Assembly (NCBI GenBank): GCA_039028895.1
Contig: JBCCHF010000012.1
Coordinates: 1-64,000, forward strand
DNA length: 64,000 nt
DNA from: JAHDCJ01 sp039028895
GTDB lineage: Bacteria > Bacteroidota > Bacteroidia > Chitinophagales > Saprospiraceae
Direction: 5' to 3'
Part shown: one piece after another, positions 38,318-47,864 of the stretch
Numbering within the stretch: position 1 is the stretch's first letter
Layout: the number at the start of each line of letters is the position of its first letter
The notes under the pieces: model-generated
What the model was told of the DNA's origin: nothing
Database searches by the model: none
Seen by the model: the letters and a program-made list of their open reading frames with translations, nothing else
Position numbers and translations under genes: made by a program

Positions 38318-38815
38318 TTAGCTTCCAATATTAACAAAGATGACATCGATTTCTTTTTTACCTCTAGCTGATGAACTAGGAATGTATATGCTGATAAATC
38401 CAAAGGTTGAGCGATGCTCTCTTGATTTAGGATAGTACTTTTTCCCATCTTTAGTTTCAAGTTCAATCTTGTTGCCATTGGCTTCCATGACAAATACATT
38501 ATGAATGTCGGCATTAACAAGGTCCATGTTCAATCTGCGACCTCTTTTTTCGCCTGGTATATCAATAAGGACTTTCTTAACATCTGCGTTTACTGTAAGT
38601 CTTCCAGACATGGTTCCCCAATCAAATTCCCAATCTACGCCTGCACCTGCAGTAGATGGTGAGTAAGAAACACCTCCGGAAACTGTCCCCCAGTCCTGGA
38701 CCCAATCTACGCCTGCACCTGGTGTGCTCGAAGAAGTTAATTGTGCTTCTGCAGTTTGTAAATTAATAGTAAGTGCAATTACGAGTACTGAAAAGAAAAA
38801 TTTAAGCGTTTTCAT
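38318..38815 (-). CDS. Small secreted protein with a duplicated GAGVDW motif
   Basis: 165 residues, not recognised. A clear signal peptide (MKTLKFFFSVLVIALTINL, cleaved near AEAQ) precedes two copies of the motif GAGVDW-x2-DWGT-x-SG, about 29 residues apart and also repeated at DNA level. The C-terminal half is mixed strands and charged residues (VKKVLIDIPGEKRGRR, then FGFISIYIPSSSARGKKEID). It probably acts in the periplasm or at the surface. Nothing in the context fixes a function. Confidence 0.8.
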   Translation of the reverse strand: MKTLKFFFSVLVIALTINLQTAEAQLTSSSTPGAGVDWVQDWGTVSGGVSYSPSTAGAGVDWEFDWGTMSGRLTVNADVKKVLIDIPGEKRGRRLNMDLVNADIHNVFVMEANGNKIELETKDGKKYYPKSREHRSTFGFISIYIPSSSARGKKEIDVIFVNIGS

Positions 38816-38958
38816 GATAAATGTTTTTTAAGTTAGAGCGTTTTTTAAATCAAAATTCACCTATTAGTACCCTTGCTAAATAAAACCTAACCAAGATCTG
38901 TATTTTTTTCTCATGACTTGATTAACCAGCCTCCGAAATTCAGGCAAAACCAACCATT

Positions 38959-39621
38959 ATGGCATCAAAAAACCACCTGCTTACTCCGGAAATTACTAAG
39001 TACATCCATACAGTCTCCTTGCGTGAATCTCCTGTTCTTCAGAAACTTAGAGCTGAAACGCAACAAATGGAGCGTGCAATTATGCAAGTGTCTCCAGAAC
39101 TTGGCCAATTCCTGCGTCTGTTGATCCGGTTAACAGGAGCCAAAAACATTCTGGAGTTAGGCGTCTTTACAGGTTATAGCACCTTGAGCATGGCCATGGC
39201 CATTCCGGAAGATGGACAAATCATTGCATGTAATGTAAGTGAAGAATGGACTAACATTGGTCGCAGATACTGGAAAGAAGCAGGCGTTCAGCATAAGATT
39301 GACTTGCGGCTTGCCCCCGCTTTACAAACCATAAAAAAACTAAAGCAAACGAATAAATCTCCTTGTTTCGACTTGATATTTTTAGATGCTGACAAAGCTA
39401 ATTACGGCAACTATTATGAAAATTGCATTGATCTACTACGCCCCAATGGATTATTCCTGATCGATAACTCTTTATGGGGATTCAAGGTTGTGGACCCTGA
39501 TATTGTAGACCTGGAAACCAACGTAATTCAAAAACTGAATAATCGCCTTTCAACTGATGATCGAGTAGATATCAGCATTTTGTTGTTTGGAGATGGGTTG
39601 ACAGTCCTCCGCAAGCGATAA
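38959..39621 (+). CDS. O-methyltransferase family 3 (catechol/caffeoyl-CoA type)
   Basis: 220 residues, a full-length bacterial class I O-methyltransferase of the Methyltransf_3 family. Seen are KNILELGVFTGYSTLSMA (motif I), FDLIFLDADKANYGNYYENC (metal-binding Asp in the LDADK block) and RPNGLFLIDNSLW, with a C-terminal strand IDISILLFGDGL-like. These enzymes methylate catechol-like hydroxyls in a divalent-metal-dependent way. It is divergent from the small secreted gene and convergent with the DinB-family gene. The physiological substrate is unknown. Confidence 0.92.
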   Translation: MASKNHLLTPEITKYIHTVSLRESPVLQKLRAETQQMERAIMQVSPELGQFLRLLIRLTGAKNILELGVFTGYSTLSMAMAIPEDGQIIACNVSEEWTNIGRRYWKEAGVQHKIDLRLAPALQTIKKLKQTNKSPCFDLIFLDADKANYGNYYENCIDLLRPNGLFLIDNSLWGFKVVDPDIVDLETNVIQKLNNRLSTDDRVDISILLFGDGLTVLRKR

Positions 39622-39664
39622 GCTATTACTAACTAAGTAGTGCTCATGTCTCCCAAAATCGGGA

Positions 39665-40180
39665 TTAACTGTTCATCTTCTTCAAAAAGCTGATCTGTGC
39701 CAGGTGATGATCATCATGTTCTGCGATAAAAAAGGCGAGATCGATAATTCGCATAGGTGTGCGCATTCGAGGATGGAGTGCTATTTTTTCTAAATCGCTT
39801 ACCGCAATGCTGGAGAGAGTCGATAGCAGTTTGCGCCTTTCAAGCCGGAAGCCTGTCAGGATATCTTCCAATAATTGATTATTAAATCCGGCCTCATCGG
39901 TAGCTGAGTTACTGAGGTCAGCTTCTCGCAAAATTGATACGTCATTTTTAATGTCCTCAATTCTGCCTAGCCAAAGAGGTTCCAATATCCAAAGGTGGCC
40001 GATATTTTCTTTTATCGACCATACTTCATCTGGTTTAGCGGTTAATCTAGTTTCATCTATGCCCTTGACCTTTGTCTCAAGTCTCACCGAAGTCCCTTCC
40101 AGGCGCTCAAGAATGCCAGGGAAAAGGCCATTATTTAAGATATTGGAAAATTTACGGTTGAACCAGGGTGTCTTTTCCAT
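39665..40180 (-). CDS. DinB-family protein
   Basis: 171 residues, a four-helix bundle of the DinB/YfiT metal-binding superfamily. The two metal-site signatures are WSIKENIGHLWILE (about 53-66, first His) and AEHDDHHLAQI near 153-163 (last His pair). Members are often thiol-dependent transferases (bacillithiol or similar) or of unknown role. It precedes the alcohol dehydrogenase stop by 15 nt on the same strand, so the two are probably co-transcribed. Confidence 0.9.
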   Translation of the reverse strand: MEKTPWFNRKFSNILNNGLFPGILERLEGTSVRLETKVKGIDETRLTAKPDEVWSIKENIGHLWILEPLWLGRIEDIKNDVSILREADLSNSATDEAGFNNQLLEDILTGFRLERRKLLSTLSSIAVSDLEKIALHPRMRTPMRIIDLAFFIAEHDDHHLAQISFLKKMNS

Positions 40181-40195
40181 AAGCTAATCATTTCA

Positions 40196-41209
40196 TTATT
40201 CACCTGCCTTAAGCACAATGCGGTATCTGGCTTTCCCACTTTCAAGATGATCGAAAGCTTCATTAACTTTACTCATTGGAAATTCTTCAACCATCGGATA
40301 AATGTCATGTCTTACGCAAAAATCAAGCATGGTTCGGGTAAGAGCCGGGCTTCCGAGTGGGCTGGCCGACATAGATTTCTCACCGCTCATCAGACTGGAA
40401 CCCGGAATTGACATTGGTTTCAAAACAGCACCTACATTATGGAAAACGCCTTTTGGGGCAAGGGCTTTCAGATACGAATTCCAGTTGAGCGAAACATTGG
40501 TGGTATTCAGGATGAAATTCAACTTGCCTCTAATTGACTTTAATTCTTCAGGGTCTGTGGAATTCACTACCCTGGTTGCACCCATCGCCAGTATCTGATC
40601 TTTTTTGGCTGGATTCGAGCTGAAAGCGATCACTTCGCACCCCCATTTGTTGAGAAATTTGAGTGCCATATGACCAAGACCACCGATACCAATAACGCCT
40701 ACTGTGTCTGTTGGCCTCACATCAGCAATCATCAGCGGATTGAAAACAGTGATCCCACCACACAATAATGGTCCCGCTTTACTGATATCAATCCCTTCCG
40801 GAAGGGGAATAGCCCACGACCAGTGACAACGGACATGATCTGCAAATCCACCATGACGCCCAACTATTGTACCCTCAATATTCCCGCAAAGGTGATGACT
40901 GCCATCCATACATTGATAACAATGCATGCAGGACGCCGAATTCCAGCCCAGGCCGACTAAATCTCCAGGTTTTAAATTTTTAACTTCATCCCCAACCGCA
41001 AATACTTCACCTACGATCTCATGGCCTGGCACAAAAGGGTATTTGGTAATTCCCCAATCATTTTTCAACATACTATAATCCGAATGGCAGATACCGCAAT
41101 AACTTATCTTTATATCCACATCTGTTGAAGACAATTCGGGAAGCTGGTATTGAAAAGGCTGCAATGTGCCACCTTGCTCGTGCGCTACATATGCATTTAC
41201 AGTTGTCAT
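40196..41209 (-). CDS. Zinc-dependent alcohol dehydrogenase (CAD/YahK-type, NADP-preferring family)
   Basis: 337 residues, medium-chain dehydrogenase. The catalytic zinc site is CGICHSDY (Cys) plus GHEIVGEV (His-Glu). The structural zinc Cys lie in CMHCYQCMDGSHHLC. The cofactor loop is GIGGLGHMALKFL. The pattern and the GRHGGFADHVRC segment match the cinnamyl-alcohol dehydrogenase-like subgroup, which reduces a broad set of aldehydes. The gene lies between the DinB-family gene (15 nt downstream) and the GH3 gene (17 nt upstream), all on the minus strand, so a three-gene transcript is likely. Confidence 0.93.
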   Translation of the reverse strand: MTTVNAYVAHEQGGTLQPFQYQLPELSSTDVDIKISYCGICHSDYSMLKNDWGITKYPFVPGHEIVGEVFAVGDEVKNLKPGDLVGLGWNSASCMHCYQCMDGSHHLCGNIEGTIVGRHGGFADHVRCHWSWAIPLPEGIDISKAGPLLCGGITVFNPLMIADVRPTDTVGVIGIGGLGHMALKFLNKWGCEVIAFSSNPAKKDQILAMGATRVVNSTDPEELKSIRGKLNFILNTTNVSLNWNSYLKALAPKGVFHNVGAVLKPMSIPGSSLMSGEKSMSASPLGSPALTRTMLDFCVRHDIYPMVEEFPMSKVNEAFDHLESGKARYRIVLKAGE

Positions 41210-41226
41210 AATAAACTGGTTTAGAA

Positions 41227-43449
41227 TTAGTTGAGTTTAAATTTGATTTCCTGGTCGCCGACTGATATTCTGAAATCACCTGGTTCGAGGTATTCTTTGC
41301 CATGTTTATCAGGATAACTGAGGTCCTCAGCAGGAATCACCTCAAATGTAACAGTTTTTGATTGGCCTGGCTCCAACTCAATTTTCTCAAAATGTCGAAG
41401 CTCTTTGACCGGTCGGGTTATGGTGCCGTATTCATCTGAAATAAACCAGAGTACCGACTCCTTTCCTACCCTGTCTCCCGTATTTTTCACAGTAACCGAA
41501 GCGATTAATTTCTGGGTTACCCCAATTTCAGTGGCATCGGCTTTAAGGTCAGAATATTCGTAGGTCGTATAACTTAGGCCATATCCGAAAGGTGCGATGG
41601 TATGTCGCTTTAAGGCATCTGATACTTCTCGCAATTCTGAAAATTCAGCCTGCTTGTAATTATAAGGAATAATATGACCATGCTTATAAGGGTAACTGAA
41701 AGACATTTTCCCGGAAGGGTTAATATCTCCTGCTAACACTTCTGCTATCGACTCTGCTCCGTAAATACCGGGCAGCCCGGCAAAAAGGATGGCATCTGCC
41801 TCATCAACGATATCCGGAATCAGTCTCGGCCGCCCTTCGATGAGTAAGACCACCACAGGTTTACCAGTAGCTTTGGCGGCTTTAAAAAGTTCCGTTTGTT
41901 CTTTATCTATGGTGAGGTCGTCTATCGTCCCCTGGGTTTCGGCATAAGCCCGCGTCTCACCCAATGCCAGTACGATTACATCGCTATTTCTCGCTCTTAC
42001 AGCCAATTGATCGTAATTGGCAAACGCATAACTATCTCCAAAAACAGATTCAAGTGCATCGTGAACCGTTGGCATATCTTCAGGAAACCAGCGTTCTTTC
42101 TGGGGAGCAAAACGATAGGTCCATCCACCACATAATGCTATTTTGTTTTTGGCATTAGGGCCTGCTAATAAAACTTTGCTGCTTTTTGAAAGTGGTAACA
42201 GATTGTTGTTGTTCTTGATCAACACCATTGACTCATCAGCCGCTTGTTTGGCTTTTTGGATATTTTCTTCCGTCCCCACCCTTTCGAACCTCGGGTTCTC
42301 AACAATCGGAATGTCAAACAGACCGATATCGTATTTTACATTCAGAATTCGTCTGACAGATTCGTCAATCCTTGCTTCTGAGATCCTTCCTTCTTCAACC
42401 AACTCCTTTAACAGAATGCAAAAACTTGGACTGGTAGGGATCATAGACATGTCGACTCCAGCCTGGATAGCCATATAAGTTGCCTCTTTTTCGTTTTCTG
42501 CTACATAATGCATTTTCTCGAGTGCAATGATATCCAGCCAATCGGTTACCGTGAATCCTTCAAAACCCATTTCATCGCGCAAAAGCGTAGTTAGTATTTC
42601 ATAAGAAGCATGAACAGGAATACCATTGATCTCACCACTATTGAGCATAATCGTTTTAACACCAGCATCGATCGCATCCCGGAAAGGTGGCAAAAAGAAT
42701 TCTCGGAGAGTTTGGTCAGGTATGAGTGCAGGCGCCCGATCCCAGCCTGACTTGGGGTCAGAATAACCTAAAAAGTGTTTGGCACAAGCCGCAGTTTTAT
42801 GGGGAGCCGTAGTGGCATCATCCTGAATACCAGCAATAGTGGCCAATCCCATTTGGGAGATCAGGTATGGGTCTTCACCAAAAGTTTCATAATACCTGCC
42901 CCACCATTTGGCAACACCCAGCCCCAGCACAGGTGCGAAAATCCACTTGTGACCAAGATCTGCAGATTCATAGGCGGCGACATTACCTGTGTTAAACGCA
43001 TGCCGGGTATCAAAAGTACTTGCCACATTGATATTATGCGGAAAGATCGTGCCCGGCTTGAGGTAGCTCGCACCATGCACATGATCAATGCCATAGATGA
43101 TCGGAACATCAGAATATTTCTGGTTTATAGATTGGATGGTCGAAGTAACGTAATGCCAATTTTCTGCTGATACAGATCGGCCATTCAAAAATGATCCAAT
43201 ATGAAACTCACCAAGATATTTTTCCAATTTAGCTGTATCGATTACGTAATGGGTTACATTGGCATAATCTTCAACAATACTATCCTGGATGATCTCTGTA
43301 ATATTGATCTGCGACATCTGTCCAATCTTTTCCGCCAGCGTCATATTACTGATCAATTCGCTTACGAAAACATCCCGTTCTGATTGTTGAGGTTGGTTAC
43401 AGGCATTGAACAGTAAGAGGATAATTACAAAGGGTAAGGCATTTTTCAT
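41227..43449 (-). CDS. bglX: Glycoside hydrolase family 3 lipoprotein (beta-glucosidase, BglX-type)
   Basis: 740 residues. The N-terminus MKNALPFVIILLLFNAC has a lipobox with Cys17. The GH3 N-domain follows with GIDHVHGA, KHFLGYS and the nucleophile Asp in VTDWLDI (about 305). The C-terminal (alpha/beta) domain has VLIKNNNNLLPL and VVVLLIEGRP, with PSGKMSFSYPY, and a fibronectin-III-like domain ends the chain. It would release glucose from beta-glucosides at the cell surface or periplasm. It is divergent, with a 73-nt gap, from the gluconate kinase/dehydrogenase fusion and permease, which suggests joint use of beta-glucosides and gluconate. Confidence 0.93.
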   Translation of the reverse strand: MKNALPFVIILLLFNACNQPQQSERDVFVSELISNMTLAEKIGQMSQINITEIIQDSIVEDYANVTHYVIDTAKLEKYLGEFHIGSFLNGRSVSAENWHYVTSTIQSINQKYSDVPIIYGIDHVHGASYLKPGTIFPHNINVASTFDTRHAFNTGNVAAYESADLGHKWIFAPVLGLGVAKWWGRYYETFGEDPYLISQMGLATIAGIQDDATTAPHKTAACAKHFLGYSDPKSGWDRAPALIPDQTLREFFLPPFRDAIDAGVKTIMLNSGEINGIPVHASYEILTTLLRDEMGFEGFTVTDWLDIIALEKMHYVAENEKEATYMAIQAGVDMSMIPTSPSFCILLKELVEEGRISEARIDESVRRILNVKYDIGLFDIPIVENPRFERVGTEENIQKAKQAADESMVLIKNNNNLLPLSKSSKVLLAGPNAKNKIALCGGWTYRFAPQKERWFPEDMPTVHDALESVFGDSYAFANYDQLAVRARNSDVIVLALGETRAYAETQGTIDDLTIDKEQTELFKAAKATGKPVVVLLIEGRPRLIPDIVDEADAILFAGLPGIYGAESIAEVLAGDINPSGKMSFSYPYKHGHIIPYNYKQAEFSELREVSDALKRHTIAPFGYGLSYTTYEYSDLKADATEIGVTQKLIASVTVKNTGDRVGKESVLWFISDEYGTITRPVKELRHFEKIELEPGQSKTVTFEVIPAEDLSYPDKHGKEYLEPGDFRISVGDQEIKFKLN

Positions 43450-43522
43450 GATAGATTTGTTGAGGGTGAAGTATAAAGTTGATAAAACTTTTTAATTTGA
43501 ACGCATTACCAATTCATTTACT

Positions 43523-45418
43523 TTGGACAATCGCATCATTTATATCATGGGAGTCTCTGGATCAGGGAAATCTACTATCGGAGAATTACTTTCTGAAAGC
43601 ATAGGCATCCCCTACTTTGACGGAGATGATTTTCATCCGGAAGCCAATATTCTGAAAATGCAATCCGGTATTCCTTTGAATGATGATGATCGTAAAGGCT
43701 GGCTTTATAGCATCAATCAATTTTCCATTAAAGAAGCTGGCAAAAAGGGAGCAATCATTGCCTGCTCTGCCTTGAAACATAGTTATCGTATCCAACTTGA
43801 AAGCGGTCTCGATACCCCTCCATTCTGGGTATACCTACAAGGCAATTTTGACCTTATCCTTGAACGCATGAAAACCAGGTCGCATTTCATGCCTCCAAAA
43901 TTATTGCAATCACAATTTGACACTCTTGAACCTCCGACTAACGCTCTTGTGTTGGATATCATGAATCCACCAGCCATTCTAGTCGCAAAAATTAATGAAG
44001 CATTAATAAACATGAAATCAGAATTTGGCCTGGCAGGACTGGGCGTAATGGGTAAAAGCCTTGCTTTGAACTTTGCGGAAAAAGGGATTAGGCTCTCTTT
44101 GTTTAATCGCCACGAGCCAGGTGAAGAAGAAGATGTAGCCAAAACGTTCATTGCAAACAACCAGGCACTTAATCATGCAAAAGGCTTTGACCAGCTTGAT
44201 GCTTTTGTGGCTTCATTAGAAACCCCACGAAAAATATTTCTAATGGTTCCCTCAAACGTAACCGAGTCCATCATCCGTAGCCTGATCCCAATGCTTGAAG
44301 AGGGAGATATAATAATTGATGGTGGAAATTCGCATTTCAAGTCTACTAACGGCATAGGATCATTACTTGAAAAATACAATATTCACTTCCTGGGAACTGG
44401 TGTCTCAGGTGGCGAAAAAGGAGCTCGGCTTGGTCCTTCCATCATGCCAGGTGGTTCGAAATCAGCATATCAGCAGGTCAGCAAATACCTGCTTAAGATC
44501 GCAGCAAAAGACGCTGAAGGAAAAGCATGTTGCACCTATATCGGGCCAGAAGGTGCCGGCCATTTCGTAAAAATGGTACATAATGGCATCGAGTATGCCG
44601 AGATGCAACTTATCGCAGAAGTATATACCATTTGCCGTTATGGGCTAGGAATGACGCCAGATAAAATCGGGAATATATTTCAAGAATGGGACGAAACTCC
44701 AACGTTAAACAGCTACCTGATGAACATCTCAGCCAATATTTTGCGCAAGCATGAAAAGGGAGAATGGCTGATCGACAAAATTTTAGACAAAGCCGGAAAT
44801 AAAGGAACCGGAGGCTGGACAACTGCTGCTGCTACCGAACTTGGTGTCCCGATTCCCATAATCAGCGCCGCACTTTTTGCAAGGTATCTTTCAGCTATCA
44901 AAGATGAACGCGTTAAGGCTCAGCAACTTTTTTCCAAATCGAAAAACGAATCCCCTAATCCAGATATTCCGGTAACGGTAATAAAAAATGCCTACGAACT
45001 TGCCAGGTTAATCAATCATCATCAGGGATTCCATCTTATCCGTGCAGCATCGAAGACTTATGACTGGGCGTTAAATCTTTCAGAAATTGCCAGAATCTGG
45101 ACACAAGGTTGCATTATCAGATCAGGTTTAATGGTTTCGCTGATCGACCAATTGAAATCCGATGAACTTATTCTGACTTCCAGGCTACATGAAAATCGGC
45201 TAACAGTACAGTTTGACGACCTTAAAAGTGTTGTTTCCAGCAGTACCGGGAAGCTACATATCCCTTGTCTTTCTTCTGCTTTAGAATATATTACCGGTTA
45301 TACAAATGCCTTATCCTCTGCAAATATCATTCAGGCGCAGCGTGATTATTTTGGTGCGCATCGTTATCAACGAAACGATGATCTTACCGGGCAATTCTTC
45401 CACACTGAATGGGACTAA
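43523..45418 (+). CDS. Bifunctional gluconokinase / 6-phosphogluconate dehydrogenase fusion
   Basis: 631 residues. Residues 1-163 are a complete GntK-type kinase: GVSGSGKSTIG (P-loop), DGDDFHPEANILKM, and SALKHSYR. Residues 164-631 form a complete decarboxylating 6-phosphogluconate dehydrogenase of 468 residues: GLGVMGKSLALNFAEKG, GGNSHF, GVSGGEKGARLGPSIMPGG, KMVHNGIEY. The second domain begins exactly at an internal ATG (44012) with no linker. One polypeptide would turn gluconate into 6-phosphogluconate and then ribulose 5-phosphate plus CO2. The start is a TTG at 43523; the ATG at 43547 would cut the first strand. A GntP permease follows 14 nt downstream. Confidence 0.93.
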   Translation: MDNRIIYIMGVSGSGKSTIGELLSESIGIPYFDGDDFHPEANILKMQSGIPLNDDDRKGWLYSINQFSIKEAGKKGAIIACSALKHSYRIQLESGLDTPPFWVYLQGNFDLILERMKTRSHFMPPKLLQSQFDTLEPPTNALVLDIMNPPAILVAKINEALINMKSEFGLAGLGVMGKSLALNFAEKGIRLSLFNRHEPGEEEDVAKTFIANNQALNHAKGFDQLDAFVASLETPRKIFLMVPSNVTESIIRSLIPMLEEGDIIIDGGNSHFKSTNGIGSLLEKYNIHFLGTGVSGGEKGARLGPSIMPGGSKSAYQQVSKYLLKIAAKDAEGKACCTYIGPEGAGHFVKMVHNGIEYAEMQLIAEVYTICRYGLGMTPDKIGNIFQEWDETPTLNSYLMNISANILRKHEKGEWLIDKILDKAGNKGTGGWTTAAATELGVPIPIISAALFARYLSAIKDERVKAQQLFSKSKNESPNPDIPVTVIKNAYELARLINHHQGFHLIRAASKTYDWALNLSEIARIWTQGCIIRSGLMVSLIDQLKSDELILTSRLHENRLTVQFDDLKSVVSSSTGKLHIPCLSSALEYITGYTNALSSANIIQAQRDYFGAHRYQRNDDLTGQFFHTEWD

Positions 45419-45432
45419 AAAACCACTGACTC

Positions 45433-46785
45433 ATGATCGAATTATCTTTACTTGGCGCTGTATTTATTGGTATTGCAGTATTACTGGTATTAATCCTGTT
45501 CTTTAGGATTCCTGCTTTTATCGCCCTGCTGATTTCGTCAATCACAGTCGGTTTTGCGGCTGGTATGGACCCGATAGCTGCTATGGAGTCGGTGACAATT
45601 GGCATGGGAGGCACACTTGGTCTCGTTGCTACATTGGTTGGACTTGGGGCAATGTTTGGTGCTATTCTCGAACATTCAGGAGGAGCGCAAGCTATTGCCA
45701 ACTATATGACTTCCAAACTTGGCGAAAATCGTTCACCGCTTGCCATGATGATTTCGGGGTTCGTAATTGCTATTCCTGTTTTTTTTGATGTTGCTTTCAT
45801 CATCCTGGTGCCGGTCGTCTATGCGCTTCAGCGGAAAACCGGTCGCTCTTTACTAGCTTTTGCTATCCCTTTGCTAGCGGGACTGGCGGTAACCCATGCT
45901 TTCATTCCACCTACCCCGGGACCAATTGCTGTAGCCGAGATCATCGAAGTAGATCTTGGCTGGGTCATCCTTGCAGGGTTTATTGCAGGTATTCCAACAG
46001 CCATTATTGCCGGATTGATTTTTGGACGGTACATCGAGAAAAAGATTCATTTGACCGCACCTGAATCAGATGATACCGAACCCGCAGAGATCAAATTTCC
46101 TGATGCTCGATTGATCATGAGTATCATTGCCTTACCAATTTTACTGATTCTTGCCAATACGCTCGTTTCTACTGAGATTATACAATTGGGCGATTCAGGA
46201 TTAGGGCATTTTTTCAATACAACTCTTGCCTGGGTCGGCCATCCATTTTCAGCACTAATTATTGCCAATCTTGCAGCCTGGTATGCGTTAGGTATCCGAC
46301 GTGGAGTTAGTAAAGAGACCTTATTCAAGATCACATCCCGTTCGATGGCACCTGCCGGGACTATCATCTTATTAACTGGTGCAGGAGGTGCTTTCAAGCA
46401 AATGCTAGTTGACACAGGAGCTGGTGAAATGATTGCCCAGGCTATGGAATCTGCCGGCTTTCCAATCATTGTGTTTGGCTTTTTGGCGGCTATGGCCGTC
46501 CGACTACTTCAAGGTTCTGCAACGGTCTCTATGATTACAGCGGCAGGACTGGTTTCTCCTTTGCTGGTTACTGGCAGCTTTAGTGGACTTGAGTTGGCCT
46601 CAATTGTAGTCGCTATTGCTGCTGGAGCCTCTACCCTTTCTCATGTCAACGACAGTGGTTTCTGGTTGGTCAGCCAATATCTTGGCATGTCAGAGAAACA
46701 AACTTTCTTATCCTGGAGTATGATGACGACACTGGTCGCACTTTCAGGTTTTCTTATGGCTGTTGTGATTTATCTTTTGGCCTAA
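45433..46785 (+). CDS. gntP: GntP-family gluconate:H+ symporter
   Basis: 450 residues with 12 or more hydrophobic helices throughout. GntP signatures are visible: GMGGTLGLVATLVGLGAMFGAILEHSGGAQ, FVIAIPVFFDVAFIILVPVV, THAFIPPTPGPIAVA and the C-terminal HVNDSGFWLVSQYLGM. The family imports gluconate or related sugar acids with protons. It is 14 nt behind the gluconokinase/6PGDH fusion, so uptake and catabolism share a transcript. No GntR-type regulator is adjacent. A palindrome just past the stop (46786-46820) may end the mRNA. Confidence 0.94.
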   Translation: MIELSLLGAVFIGIAVLLVLILFFRIPAFIALLISSITVGFAAGMDPIAAMESVTIGMGGTLGLVATLVGLGAMFGAILEHSGGAQAIANYMTSKLGENRSPLAMMISGFVIAIPVFFDVAFIILVPVVYALQRKTGRSLLAFAIPLLAGLAVTHAFIPPTPGPIAVAEIIEVDLGWVILAGFIAGIPTAIIAGLIFGRYIEKKIHLTAPESDDTEPAEIKFPDARLIMSIIALPILLILANTLVSTEIIQLGDSGLGHFFNTTLAWVGHPFSALIIANLAAWYALGIRRGVSKETLFKITSRSMAPAGTIILLTGAGGAFKQMLVDTGAGEMIAQAMESAGFPIIVFGFLAAMAVRLLQGSATVSMITAAGLVSPLLVTGSFSGLELASIVVAIAAGASTLSHVNDSGFWLVSQYLGMSEKQTFLSWSMMTTLVALSGFLMAVVIYLLA

Positions 46786-47276
46786 ACCAATTTTTTCCCA
46801 TTCCTGGTAACGAAATTGGTCCTTCCCGAAACATCTATGTGTTAATGCTAATGATGTAACTACACCCTTTTCATTATAAAAGCCTGGTTTCCAACCATTT
46901 TTGCTTTTGCAAAACTCAACGCATCATTTAACAAATATAAAGTTGCAAGCAGATGGAATATTATTTCACTTCTGTGACAATTATATTTTCCTCAAAAAAG
47001 AATAATATCGAGGGAATCAGGCAGTCTTTTCGGACACTGTTGTGAAATTTCTAAAAAAATGACTCTATTATTGTAATAATTACATTATTGCTTAATAATA
47101 CTGATAATAATTCAATATTCAATGTTTTTTTAACTAAATTTTGTTACATGCAACCATATTTCTTTTTCTCACGACTAATCAATAAAAGGCTGCAAAAAGG
47201 CGCACTTAAAGAGGCAAAAAGCGAAAAACAAACTACCCATATTCAATTTTTCTTTTGCACCAAAAAAACATTTAGC
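46786..47276. other. AT-rich intergenic region with an mRNA-end palindrome and a dyad
   Basis: ACCAATTT (46786-46793) and AAATTGGT (46813-46820) are inverted directly after the gntP stop; no T-run follows, so terminator status is weak. TGTAATAATTACA (47072-47084) is a perfect dyad about 190 nt before the next gene, a possible operator. No gene is seen; an in-frame extension of the next gene to 47088 lacks secretion or domain character. Confidence 0.4.
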
Positions 47277-47762
47277 ATGAAAACTATCGCTTTAATCCTC
47301 ATAATGGGCATAGCCTCTATTGGGTTGGCATCGACGCCATCCATTAATTATACTAAACAGGAAAAGGTTGTTAATAAGGTCATCGATCTCATTTTTGACA
47401 ACAAGACTGAAGTATTGGAATCTATTTTCGCCTCTGATGAAAATCTCGACAAGCATCAGTTGATCAACTGTGTTAAAGAAGCTTCGGGAAAGATCAAAAG
47501 GAAAGGTTCGAAAAAATTATTCGCCTCCAGAGTCAGTTCAATAACTGGTGATGAAGCATATGAGCAGACCATTTACGAGTATGCCTTCTTTTATTACTTC
47601 CAGGGGCAAAAAGTTTTTTATTACAAGATCAATATCACTTTTGACCACGAGCAATCGAGATACAAGCCATCTGATATTGAGTTTATGAAGGTAAAGGAAT
47701 TGAGTTTGAATGAAATTGAAGTAGCAAGCATAAAGGCTATCTCCCCGATTGCCCGCAATTGA
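47277..47762 (+). CDS. Small secreted protein of unknown function
   Basis: 161 residues, not recognised. The signal peptide MKTIALILIMGIASIGLAS is the reason for placing the start at 47277 rather than at 47088, where 63 extra residues show no coding character. The mature chain is basic at first (GKIKRKGSKKLF), with aromatic strands (YEYAFFYYFQGQKVFYYKINI) that suggest an alpha/beta fold. A strong terminator follows, so the transcript is probably monocistronic. Confidence 0.7.
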   Translation: MKTIALILIMGIASIGLASTPSINYTKQEKVVNKVIDLIFDNKTEVLESIFASDENLDKHQLINCVKEASGKIKRKGSKKLFASRVSSITGDEAYEQTIYEYAFFYYFQGQKVFYYKINITFDHEQSRYKPSDIEFMKVKELSLNEIEVASIKAISPIARN

Positions 47763-47818
47763 CACTGGCTTGCTAAAAGGCTGACCCCCAATTTACAGGA
47801 AAACTCAACTTCTGTTAA

Positions 47819-47863
47819 CGCAGAGTCTGCAATCGCACCCAGCGGACTCTGCGCTCTTTTTTT
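47819..47863 (+). terminator. Strong intrinsic terminator
   Basis: CGCAGAGTC (47819-47827) and GACTCTGCG (47845-47853) form a perfect 9-bp stem with a 17-nt loop. A CTCTTTTTTT tail follows. It terminates the 161-residue gene and converges on the next minus-strand gene. Confidence 0.85.
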
Positions 47864-47864
47864 A

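Noticed and set aside
43547..43549. ATG start for the gluconokinase fusion at 43547
   Set aside because: It would remove the first beta strand in front of the P-loop, which the family keeps.
47088..47276. N-terminal extension of the small secreted gene to 47088
   Set aside because: Those 63 residues have no domain character, and the signal peptide begins at 47277.
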